DNA of 5,623 nt. It comes from Nitrosopumilales archaeon. GTDB taxonomy: Archaea > Thermoproteota > Nitrososphaeria > Nitrososphaerales > Nitrosopumilaceae. The stretch spans positions 1 through 5,623 of the forward strand of contig JANXYF010000095.1 in the NCBI GenBank assembly GCA_025350175.1, written 5' to 3'. Below are positions 1 through 5,486 of this stretch, piece after piece. Under the pieces are notes generated by a model, which did not search any database, was not told the DNA's origin, and saw only the letters and a list, made by a program, of their open reading frames with translations. Every line of letters starts with the position of its first letter. Within the stretch, counting starts at the first letter, position 1. The position numbers were made by a program, and so were the translations under genes.

Positions 1-58
1 TAGTATCTGCTTTTATTCATTTACTCAAAGAATAATACTAGGTTTTCAAGCAAAATTC

Positions 59-1456
59 ATGATGACTGTTGATGCGGTAATTACAGGATCACATATTATT
101 CTTCAAAACGGAATGATTGACAAAAACATTGTAATCGATGAAGGAAAAATTGTTGCTTTGACAAATGACATTCCACAATGTGATGTTAAAATTAAAGGGG
201 ACGGTCTTGTTTCACTTCCAGGAGCAATTGATCCTCATGTGCATTATGGAGTATATTCTCCAATTGATGAAGCGGCAATAACTGAATCAAAAGTTGCTGC
301 AATAGGTGGAGTAACTACAATGATGAGAATGCTCAGACTAAGCGGTTCATACAAGAGGAATCTAGAATCTCAACTTTTAGCGAGTTCAAAAGCTCATTAT
401 GTAGATTATTCTATTCATGCATCAATACTTCATAAGAATCAGATTGATGAAATGGAATTTTGTAAAAGCAAAGGAATCAACTCGTTTAAGATATACATGA
501 ATCTTGGAGATGAGGTAGGCCATGTCTATATGGACATGCAACCTGGTGAAAAATCTCTAAGAGAAGAAAGAGTAGAGATGACAAAGGAGATGATTGAAAA
601 AATAATTGCTAAAGCATCTTCTCTAAATTGTACAGTTCTGATTCATGCAGAAGATTATCAAATGTGTTCTTGTGGGATCAAGACTGCGAAAGAGAAAAAA
701 ATGGATGGATTGGCAGCATGGTCACAAAGTAGACCTGTCGAATCTGAAGTAAAGTCAATCAAGACTGCATCTGAATTTGCAAGAAAATACAACTGTTCTA
801 TCTATTTTGTACATATTGGATCAAAAGCAGCTATTGATACAATCTCGCAAGAAAAGAAAAATGGAACAAAAATACACATTGAAACATGTCCACATTATCT
901 TACACTATCACATGAATCTCAACAAGGTTATCTTGCTAAAGTTATGCCACCCATACGTTCTTCTCAAGATATAGAATATGTTTGGAGGGAAATACAAAAT
1001 AGCAGAATGGATTCTATAGGAACTGATCATGTAGCAAACCGTCTAAAACTAAAAGTTGGTGGAGAAACTATATGGGATGCTCTTGCTGGATTTCCAGGGA
1101 TTGGTACGATGATGCCTATTCTATTAAGTGAAGGGGTTAACAAAGGGAAAATTAATCTTCAACAATTATCCAATATGACCAGCTTGAATACTGCACGAAT
1201 ATTTGGCATGTATCCTAAAAAAGGAATCATCCAAAAGGGTTCTGATGCAGACATTGTTTTAGTAGATCTAAAAAAGGAAGCCAAAGTTTCTGCCCAAACT
1301 CTTGATGGATTCTCTGATTATAGTGTTTATGAGGGCTGGAATCTAAAAGGATGGCCTGTAAAGACTATGGTGAGAGGAAACATTGTAGCTGAAGATTTCA
1401 AAATGATTGAAAAACCAGGCTATGGCAAATTTGTTCCAAGACCTGTGTTATCGTAA
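59..1456 (+). CDS. Cyclic amidohydrolase, dihydropyrimidinase/hydantoinase/dihydroorotase superfamily
   Basis: A 465-residue cytosolic metal-dependent hydrolase expected to open a cyclic amide ring such as a hydantoin, dihydropyrimidine, allantoin or dihydroorotate. The full TIM-barrel metal set is visible: H60 and H62 in PGAIDPHVHYG, the lysine that is normally carboxylated (K144 in SFKIYMN), H196 (LIHAED), H252 (FVHIGS) and D323 (GTDH). Also typical are CPHYL (278-282), MPPIR (296-300) and the C-terminal beta-sandwich segment YEGWNLKGWPV near 424-434 followed by MVRG. True dihydroorotases carry HxHxR, the arginine holding the substrate carboxylate; here the sequence is HVHYG, so a PyrC role is doubtful and the C-terminus looks more like dihydropyrimidinase/hydantoinase. 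The dihydropyrimidinase FMAY loop reads YMNL, so that substrate is not assured either. Start: two consecutive ATGs (59 and 62) with no Shine-Dalgarno site and no convincing TATA box in the 58 upstream bases, so it may be read from an upstream gene. It overlaps the convergent rpiA by 9 bases. Confidence 0.9.
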   Translation: MMTVDAVITGSHIILQNGMIDKNIVIDEGKIVALTNDIPQCDVKIKGDGLVSLPGAIDPHVHYGVYSPIDEAAITESKVAAIGGVTTMMRMLRLSGSYKRNLESQLLASSKAHYVDYSIHASILHKNQIDEMEFCKSKGINSFKIYMNLGDEVGHVYMDMQPGEKSLREERVEMTKEMIEKIIAKASSLNCTVLIHAEDYQMCSCGIKTAKEKKMDGLAAWSQSRPVESEVKSIKTASEFARKYNCSIYFVHIGSKAAIDTISQEKKNGTKIHIETCPHYLTLSHESQQGYLAKVMPPIRSSQDIEYVWREIQNSRMDSIGTDHVANRLKLKVGGETIWDALAGFPGIGTMMPILLSEGVNKGKINLQQLSNMTSLNTARIFGMYPKKGIIQKGSDADIVLVDLKKEAKVSAQTLDGFSDYSVYEGWNLKGWPVKTMVRGNIVAEDFKMIEKPGYGKFVPRPVLS

Positions 1457-2122
1457 AACTTCGTATTTGCCATTTTCTTTTGCTTTGTAAATTATATCTG
1501 GCTTTGGAAATATTCCAACTTCGATTACACCTGGAATCTCTATTATTTTTGTAGCAAGTTCCTTTGGATTTGATATTTCGCCAAAATCACAATCTAATAT
1601 GATATTTCCATTTTCAGTTACAAAGGGATAGCCACGCTCTAATAATCTAATATGTGGTTTTCCACCATATTTTCTAATTTTAATTGATGTAGTGTTTCTT
1701 GCAAAAGGATGAACCTCTACAGGTACACTCCGTTTTAGTTTCTTTACAAACTTTGATTCATCAGCAATTATTACAACTTTTTTTGCCATGCTTATCAGAA
1801 TCTTTTCTCGTAAGAGAGCTCCTCCCCCACCTTTTATCATATTTCCTTTAGAATCAATTTGATCTGCACCATCAAAAACTACATCGATATGATCAATTTG
1901 ATCTGCTTCAATTATTGGGATTCCGCCCTTTTCAGCTTCCATTTTAATTTGTAGGGATGTTGGTATTGCTTTAACTAGGAATTTATTTTTTTTAATGTGT
2001 GCTGATAATAATCTCACTATGGCGGTTGCAGCTCTTCCACTTCCCAGTCCTACAACATAATTTGCTTTTACCATTTTTAAGGCCTGGTGTGACAATGCCT
2101 CTATGGCATCATCTGCTGTCAC
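1448..2122 (-). CDS. rpiA: Ribose-5-phosphate isomerase A
   Basis: A 224-residue enzyme interconverting ribose 5-phosphate and ribulose 5-phosphate, supplying ribose phosphate for nucleotides. Length matches the family (E. coli, about 219). The catalytic set is intact: D84 and D87 in the DGADQID motif, K97 at the start of KGGGGALLREKI and E106 within it; DESK (121-124) and PVEV (134-137) are also family signatures. The phosphate loop reads GLGSGRAAT (25-33) where the E. coli enzyme has GVGTGSTA, an unusual arginine. The start is GTG at 2122-2120, directly after the TAA of the upstream coiled-coil gene and in the same frame. A GAGGT Shine-Dalgarno match seven bases upstream, inside that gene, supports it, and the N-terminus aligns well with the family. 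It is the last gene of the LSm-rpl37e cluster and its stop overlaps the end of the convergent amidohydrolase. Confidence 0.95.
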   Translation of the reverse strand: MTADDAIEALSHQALKMVKANYVVGLGSGRAATAIVRLLSAHIKKNKFLVKAIPTSLQIKMEAEKGGIPIIEADQIDHIDVVFDGADQIDSKGNMIKGGGGALLREKILISMAKKVVIIADESKFVKKLKRSVPVEVHPFARNTTSIKIRKYGGKPHIRLLERGYPFVTENGNIILDCDFGEISNPKELATKIIEIPGVIEVGIFPKPDIIYKAKENGKYEVLR

Positions 2123-3103
2123 TTATTCTACCTCTACTTGCTCAAGTTTTGATAATGCTTTCATTATTTCGCTTTTAATTTTATCTAGATCCTTGTCATC
2201 ATCTTCCAATTTTTCTTCTTCGGGTATCTTGATTGCTACTGGAAGCTGAATCCTCTTTTCTGATTCTTGTTGTACAACTTCAGGTTTTGGCAGTTCAGGA
2301 ATTACTTCTTTTATTTCTTGAATATTTGATTGTGGTATCAAAATTGATTCTTGAATAACTTTTGGCTCTGACAATTTCTCTGGAATTTGTAGTTCAATCT
2401 GAGTAACGGGTCTAATGAATTCTGCAGGGAATTGTGGAACCCGGTTTGTTATCTCTGTTAAAGTACTAAGCTCAACCATTCTATGCTTTTCATAAACTGG
2501 AATCTCCATAGGAGGTAACCATTCCTGTGTTTTATCACTTTGAATTTCTGATATCATTGTTTGAGTTTCTATTTCGTTTTGAATCTCTAATTTTTGTTTT
2601 TGGGCTTGAATATTTTCTCTTTGACTTTCTACTTTTGGTTCAATCCTCTTAGTTTGAATTTTCTCTAATACTTCAATTGGTTTTTCTACTTGTTTTGTTT
2701 GAGTAATTGTAATCTTTGCAGAAATTTCGTGTAGTCTCTGATCTAATTGTGAAAGTCTGTTATCCATTAATGATATCAAACTATCACCTACTGGGCCAAG
2801 ATCAGGATACTTGCTTGCTAATTCGAGTTTTTCAATCTTGGAAATAACAGTTCCAAGCTGATGTTGATAACGAAGTAAGAGTTTGTCTTTCTGAATCATT
2901 GAAACTTGTGATTCTTGTTGATGAAGTCTTGCAATTGTTTTTGATAGTATTTCTTTTTCCATTCTAAGTGAATGTAATTGATTTGTAATGACAGAATTAA
3001 TAGTAGGAGTTTGTTTAGTGCGTTTTATTTTTGGAACCTTGTCAAGGGCTACTGCAGTGCAGGCACCGGCGACAGAACTAAAAATTAGCGCTATTTCTTC
3101 CAT
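2123..3103 (-). CDS. Unrecognised coiled-coil, proline/glutamine/glutamate-rich protein
   Basis: A 326-residue protein I cannot assign to a family. Residues 4-20 form a short hydrophobic segment (IALIFSSVAGACTAVAL), followed by a basic stretch with KIKRTK (25-30), which could be a membrane anchor or a buried helix. Residues about 36-97 and 105-135 look like amphipathic helices with coiled-coil potential, linked by a compact segment KYPDLGPVGDSL (98-109). Residues about 138-295 are low in order-promoting residues and rich in Q, E, K and P, with recurring IP/LP/FP pairs (for example LPPMEIP at 196-202 and IPELPKPE at 268-275). The C-terminus has an acidic patch EDDDKDLD (300-307) and a final amphipathic helix (about 308-323). 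The ATG abuts the TAA of rpl37e and the TAA abuts the GTG of rpiA, all in one frame, so translation is probably coupled. The architecture suggests a scaffold or membrane-linked adaptor; that is inference only. Confidence 0.85.
   Translation of the reverse strand: MEEIALIFSSVAGACTAVALDKVPKIKRTKQTPTINSVITNQLHSLRMEKEILSKTIARLHQQESQVSMIQKDKLLLRYQHQLGTVISKIEKLELASKYPDLGPVGDSLISLMDNRLSQLDQRLHEISAKITITQTKQVEKPIEVLEKIQTKRIEPKVESQRENIQAQKQKLEIQNEIETQTMISEIQSDKTQEWLPPMEIPVYEKHRMVELSTLTEITNRVPQFPAEFIRPVTQIELQIPEKLSEPKVIQESILIPQSNIQEIKEVIPELPKPEVVQQESEKRIQLPVAIKIPEEEKLEDDDKDLDKIKSEIMKALSKLEQVEVE
2130..2134 (-). promoter_or_regulatory. Shine-Dalgarno site for rpiA (decides the GTG start)
   Basis: GAGGT on the minus strand, seven bases before the GTG start of rpiA, complementary to the CCUCC core at the 3' end of 16S rRNA. 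It lies within the last codons of the coiled-coil gene. This is the clearest ribosome binding site in the window; most other starts lack one. Confidence 0.6.
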
Positions 3104-3271
3104 TTACGTATACCATTTGATCCAGTTGTATTTTCTTATCTTAGCCTCTGGATAACCACAACTTCCACATCTTTTGTGTCTTACATGATAAGAATTCTTT
3201 CCACATCTTCTACATCTAATATGGACGTGCTTTCGTGTGAAGCCTCCCATTGAGGTAGTACCCTTAGTCAT
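3104..3271 (-). CDS. rpl37e: 50S ribosomal protein L37e
   Basis: A 55-residue ribosomal protein specific to archaea and eukaryotes, binding 23S rRNA in the large subunit. The N-terminus MTKGTTSMGG resembles the family's conserved start. A zinc ribbon is formed by C20-x2-C23 and C35-x2-C38. The sequence is rich in Arg, Lys and His and ends in an aromatic/basic tail (YNWIKWYT). The length fits archaeal members. The ATG at 3271-3269 lies seven bases after the LSm stop codon; LSm followed by L37e is a known archaeal gene pair, supporting both calls. Only a weak GTGAG ribosome-binding match precedes it. Its TAA (3106-3104) is immediately followed by the ATG of the coiled-coil gene in the same frame. 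Confidence 0.96.
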   Translation of the reverse strand: MTKGTTSMGGFTRKHVHIRCRRCGKNSYHVRHKRCGSCGYPEAKIRKYNWIKWYT

Positions 3272-3278
3272 AATGCAC

Positions 3279-3509
3279 TCACTTTGGTGGAGGAGATATG
3301 ATAACTACGTTGTCTCCTCGGACAACTATGGTTCCAAGACTCTTTGTCTCTCCTTCTGAAGGGATCTCTTCTGAAGATTCGAGTAGCAGGTTCATGTGCT
3401 GGTCAAAACCATGAAGATTACCTCTTATCACTTTACCGCCTTTCAGCTTGATAAGAACAACCTTGTTTAGGCTTTCATCAAGTACTTTTACTGCCATATC
3501 TACTGACAT
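3279..3509 (-). CDS. Sm-like archaeal protein (LSm), RNA-binding
   Basis: A 76-residue Sm-fold protein. Archaeal relatives assemble into rings, usually heptamers, and bind U-rich RNA; they are linked to RNA processing and tRNA/sRNA metabolism. The Sm1 motif runs from about residue 17 to 48, with the RNA-contacting loop D36-x-H38-M39-N40, and the Sm2 motif is GTIVVRGDNVVII (59-71) containing R64-G65-D66-N67, the second half of the uridine pocket. The protein ends in a short proline tail (PPPK). The start chosen is ATG at 3509-3507; an internal Met at residue 5 is an alternative. No Shine-Dalgarno site is present. The TATA box at 3541-3551 predicts a leader of only about ten bases. It heads the cluster with rpl37e, the coiled-coil gene and rpiA. 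Confidence 0.96.
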   Translation of the reverse strand: MSVDMAVKVLDESLNKVVLIKLKGGKVIRGNLHGFDQHMNLLLESSEEIPSEGETKSLGTIVVRGDNVVIISPPPK

Positions 3510-3540
3510 CTATTTCACTTATTACACACTCTATGGAGGG

Positions 3541-3551
3541 TATATATTAAA
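3541..3551 (-). promoter_or_regulatory. TATA-box promoter of the LSm-rpl37e-coiled-coil-rpiA cluster
   Basis: Minus-strand TTTAATATATA, centred about 36 bases before the LSm ATG, lies in the 60-base gap after the creatininase-family gene. With the usual archaeal spacing of about 25-27 bases from TATA centre to transcription start, the mRNA would begin roughly ten bases before the ATG. It is the best TATA match in the window. Confidence 0.7.
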
Positions 3552-3569
3552 ATTTCATTGGTGTAATCT

Positions 3570-4283
3570 TCAACCTGTTCCAGTAAGGCAAGTTTGACTC
3601 TTTTTCACAATATTTGCTATTATTTCACCTAAAATGATTTTTCCATCTTTTGCAGAAGCTTTGGTAGGATCTCCCCAAATGCCATTTTTTGTTACTGAAA
3701 TAAATGACTTGTTTGCTCTTTTGTTTAGCAAATTCAATTTCTTCTTTGACAAATTGTCAGGAATCAGTCCCTTTTTGGCTTTTTTCATGAGTACTTTATC
3801 TGAAATTGCCAACATTATTGATGTTTCAACAAATCCAGCATGATCAAATTTCCTTTTCATAAAATGCCAATATGAATAAACAAAAATGTTCTGTTTGACA
3901 CCTGTTTTCTTGAAGACTTTTTTTTGCAATTTTTTCAATGCATTTTGATTTCCATGATGCCCATTAAGAATAATGACTGTATTGATATGATTTTTTGATA
4001 ATGATATGCATAATTCAATCAAAATCTTCTGCAAGGTAGACTTTGATAGACTCATGTTAAAAAATGGATGATGCTCAAAAGATACTCCGTATTGAAGAGT
4101 AGGTAGTAACAAAAACCCATTTTTATCAGAGACCTGTTTTGCAATATGTGAGATTATGTCCGAGTCAGTAGATACAGGAAGATGAGGACCGTGCTGTTCA
4201 ATTGATCCAACTGGGATTAAAGCAACTGTTTTCCTCTTTGTCAGTTTGAGAATATCGGTATTTGTAAGGTCTCTTACTATCAT
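3570..4283 (-). CDS. Creatininase-family amidohydrolase, candidate ArfB-type formamide hydrolase
   Basis: A 237-residue metal-dependent hydrolase of the creatininase superfamily. Family members include creatininase, the mycofactocin peptidase MftE and archaeal ArfB, which removes formate from the formamidopyrimidine intermediate of riboflavin/F420 synthesis. The signature PVGSIEQHGPHLPVSTD (24-40) carries the expected metal ligands E29, H31 and D40; NGHHGN (107-112) supplies H110, and HAGFVETS (148-155) supplies E153. The usual EHxxFPGT segment is changed to EHHPFFNMSLS (70-80), so substrate contacts may differ. Archaeal context and adjacency to a formyl-THF hydrolase favour ArfB, but sequence alone cannot exclude another amide substrate. 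The ATG overlaps the purU stop codon by four bases (ATGA), implying translational coupling. The C-terminal half is very lysine-rich (for example 163-192). Confidence 0.9.
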   Translation of the reverse strand: MIVRDLTNTDILKLTKRKTVALIPVGSIEQHGPHLPVSTDSDIISHIAKQVSDKNGFLLLPTLQYGVSFEHHPFFNMSLSKSTLQKILIELCISLSKNHINTVIILNGHHGNQNALKKLQKKVFKKTGVKQNIFVYSYWHFMKRKFDHAGFVETSIMLAISDKVLMKKAKKGLIPDNLSKKKLNLLNKRANKSFISVTKNGIWGDPTKASAKDGKIILGEIIANIVKKSQTCLTGTG

Positions 4284-5137
4284 CTAGATCTCTTGGGTTT
4301 GACATGTACCTTGCCCCAATATACTTCTAATCTTCCATCTAGATGCATTTTTACAGCTTCTAATAATGTTGTAGCTTCTAACTTTTGACCTTTCTTTTTC
4401 AAGGATTCTAAAGTTTCATTTTCATCTATTGCAAAAGCATCTTGAAAAATTATGGGGCCCTGATCTAGATCTTCAGTTACATAATGTGCAGTACATCCAA
4501 CAATTTTTGCGCCACGCTCATAAGCTTGAACATAAGCAAATGCACCTGGAAATGCTGGCAAAAGTGATGGATGTATGTTAATAATTCTATTAGGATATCT
4601 CCAAACAAAGTTAGGCGAAAGTATTCGCATGTATCTTGCAAGTACTATTAGATCAACATCAAATTTTTTTATGGTAGAAATTATTTTTTCTTCTGACTCT
4701 AGCTGATCTTTTTCATCTATCATAACAAATGGAATCTTTACCTTCTTTGCTAGAGATGCTAAAGTATTTTCTGTACCTATTAACACTACAATTTCTCCTC
4801 TAATCTTACCTTTTTTTCTTGCATCAAGAATAGCTTCTAGACAGTGAGGTTCTTTTGTTACAAATACTGCTACTCTTTTTCTTTTTGATACTTCATAATG
4901 AATATTAACTTCCATCTTGAGTTTTTTTGCCAAGTTCTCTGCTTCTTTATTGAATTTTGTAATGTCTATCTTTTTTACAAAAGATGCTTCCAAATACATT
5001 CCAAAAAGTCCCTTGACGACATTTTGGTTAATCTTCTCTATGTTACCATTATTTTGAAAAATAAAATTAGTAAAACCTGCAACTACACCTTCGTGGTCTT
5101 TTCCAACTACAACAAGTTCTACAACTGTTTTGTCCAT
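4280..5137 (-). CDS. purU: Formyltetrahydrofolate deformylase (10-formyl-THF hydrolase)
   Basis: A 285-residue cytosolic enzyme hydrolysing 10-formyltetrahydrofolate to tetrahydrofolate and formate, balancing one-carbon pools and supplying formate. An N-terminal ACT domain spans about 1-82 (VVGKDHEGVVAGF at 10-22, GNIEKINQN at 31-39), the arrangement that separates PurU from PurN. The formyltransferase-fold domain spans about 87-280, with YMRILSPNFV (169-178), the catalytic N187 and H189 in INIHPSLLPAFPGA, QAYERG (204-209), and D225 in LDQGPII. A segment usually reading SNH or GNH in PurU relatives is GTEN here (121-124). The ATG at 5137-5135 lacks a Shine-Dalgarno site but lies about 34 bases from a TATA box, leaving a very short leader. 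It is the first gene of a two-gene operon with the creatininase-family gene. Confidence 0.93.
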   Translation of the reverse strand: MDKTVVELVVVGKDHEGVVAGFTNFIFQNNGNIEKINQNVVKGLFGMYLEASFVKKIDITKFNKEAENLAKKLKMEVNIHYEVSKRKRVAVFVTKEPHCLEAILDARKKGKIRGEIVVLIGTENTLASLAKKVKIPFVMIDEKDQLESEEKIISTIKKFDVDLIVLARYMRILSPNFVWRYPNRIINIHPSLLPAFPGAFAYVQAYERGAKIVGCTAHYVTEDLDQGPIIFQDAFAIDENETLESLKKKGQKLEATTLLEAVKMHLDGRLEVYWGKVHVKPKRSR

Positions 5138-5166
5138 TCTGATTGTTAGACATACTGCAGTTATTA

Positions 5167-5175
5167 ATACTTAAA
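5167..5175 (-). promoter_or_regulatory. TATA-box promoter of purU operon
   Basis: Minus-strand TTTAAGTAT, centred about 34 bases before the purU ATG, with an A/G-rich stretch just upstream that could serve as a BRE. The spacing nearly equals that of the LSm promoter, predicting a leader of under ten bases. No experimental start site is known to me. Confidence 0.55.
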
Positions 5176-5208
5176 TAGCCTTTTGAAATATGACGTATTG
5201 TAAGAATG

Positions 5209-5221
5209 CTAGTCAAACTAG
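5209..5221. repeat. Perfect inverted repeat CTAGT-CAA-ACTAG between divergent promoters
   Basis: Five-base arms separated by three bases; the repeat does not extend further. It lies in the 159-base region between purU (leftward) and the zinc-finger gene (rightward), about 35 bases behind the purU TATA box and 43 bases before the other. The position would suit an operator, but an arm this short can occur by chance in AT-rich DNA. Confidence 0.35.
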
Positions 5222-5263
5222 ATATCCTAAATCTGTAATGTGTTGTTGAATGAGAGATAGTAG

Positions 5264-5276
5264 TTTTTTAAATTTT
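5264..5276 (+). promoter_or_regulatory. TATA-like box for the mini zinc-finger gene
   Basis: Plus-strand TTTTTTAAATTTT, centred about 27 bases before the ATG at 5297. With normal archaeal spacing transcription would start at or next to the ATG, giving a leaderless mRNA. This agrees with the absence of a clear Shine-Dalgarno site; GGGGA at 5286-5290 is only a partial match. Confidence 0.5.
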
Positions 5277-5296
5277 GATTCAAATGGGGAAACATA

Positions 5297-5485
5297 ATGG
5301 TGGATAAACAAAAAAGTTCTCACAGGTCACATAATAGGGGAAATAGTTATGATCATAACAATCCTATAAAAATTTGTAAAGTGTGTTCGACAATTGGTGA
5401 TTGGCACTGTTATGAATGCTCAAATAACTTTTGTAGCGTTCATTTTAGCAATCACAAAGAAATGCAACTTTGTATAATTCATTAA
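5297..5485 (+). CDS. Mini zinc-finger protein, AN1/HIT-like cross-brace finger
   Basis: A 62-residue protein. Residues 1-24 are hydrophilic, basic and His/Asn-rich, probably disordered. Residues 27-62 are dense in metal ligands: C27-x2-C30-x7-C38-x2-C41-x4-C46-x2-H49-x3-H53-x5-C59-x2-H62. The segment WHCYECSNNFCSVH (36-49) matches the CxxCxxxxFCxxH core of AN1 fingers, while the H53-x5-C59 ending fits HIT fingers better (HIT would have Cys at 49). Either fold binds two zinc ions through alternating ligand pairs, and eukaryotic examples mediate protein or RNP interactions. No enzyme domain is attached, so an adaptor or nucleic-acid/protein-binding role is plausible but unproven. It has its own TATA-like box and probably a leaderless mRNA. 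Its TAA ends two positions before the 3' end of the oppositely oriented tRNA gene. The regular ligand spacing argues that it is a real gene. Confidence 0.78.
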   Translation: MVDKQKSSHRSHNRGNSYDHNNPIKICKVCSTIGDWHCYECSNNFCSVHFSNHKEMQLCIIH

Positions 5486-5486
5486 G

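Noticed and set aside
1..58. Possible promoter upstream of the amidohydrolase
   Set aside because: The stretch is AT-rich but has no TATA match at the 26-36 base spacing shared by the other promoters, and upstream sequence is missing.
59..65. ATGATGA resembling a box C of a C/D guide RNA
   Set aside because: It is simply the tandem start codon of the amidohydrolase, and I saw no convincing D boxes at suitable spacing.
777..974. 65-codon open frame on the plus strand inside the amidohydrolase
   Set aside because: It lies wholly within a gene with intact catalytic motifs in another frame, and its translation shows no domain features.
3510..3569. Possible terminator or small RNA between the creatininase-family gene and LSm
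   Set aside because: No stable hairpin or long T-run was seen; the region is explained by the LSm promoter.
3634..3843. 69-codon open frame opposite the creatininase-family gene
   Set aside because: Antisense shadow of a well-supported gene; its Phe-rich composition is what the lysine-rich sense strand gives in reverse.
4898..5149. 83-codon open frame opposite the 5' part of purU
   Set aside because: Antisense to the ACT domain of purU, rich in Phe/Asn/Tyr/Cys as expected for reversed AT-rich coding sequence, with no promoter or family signal.
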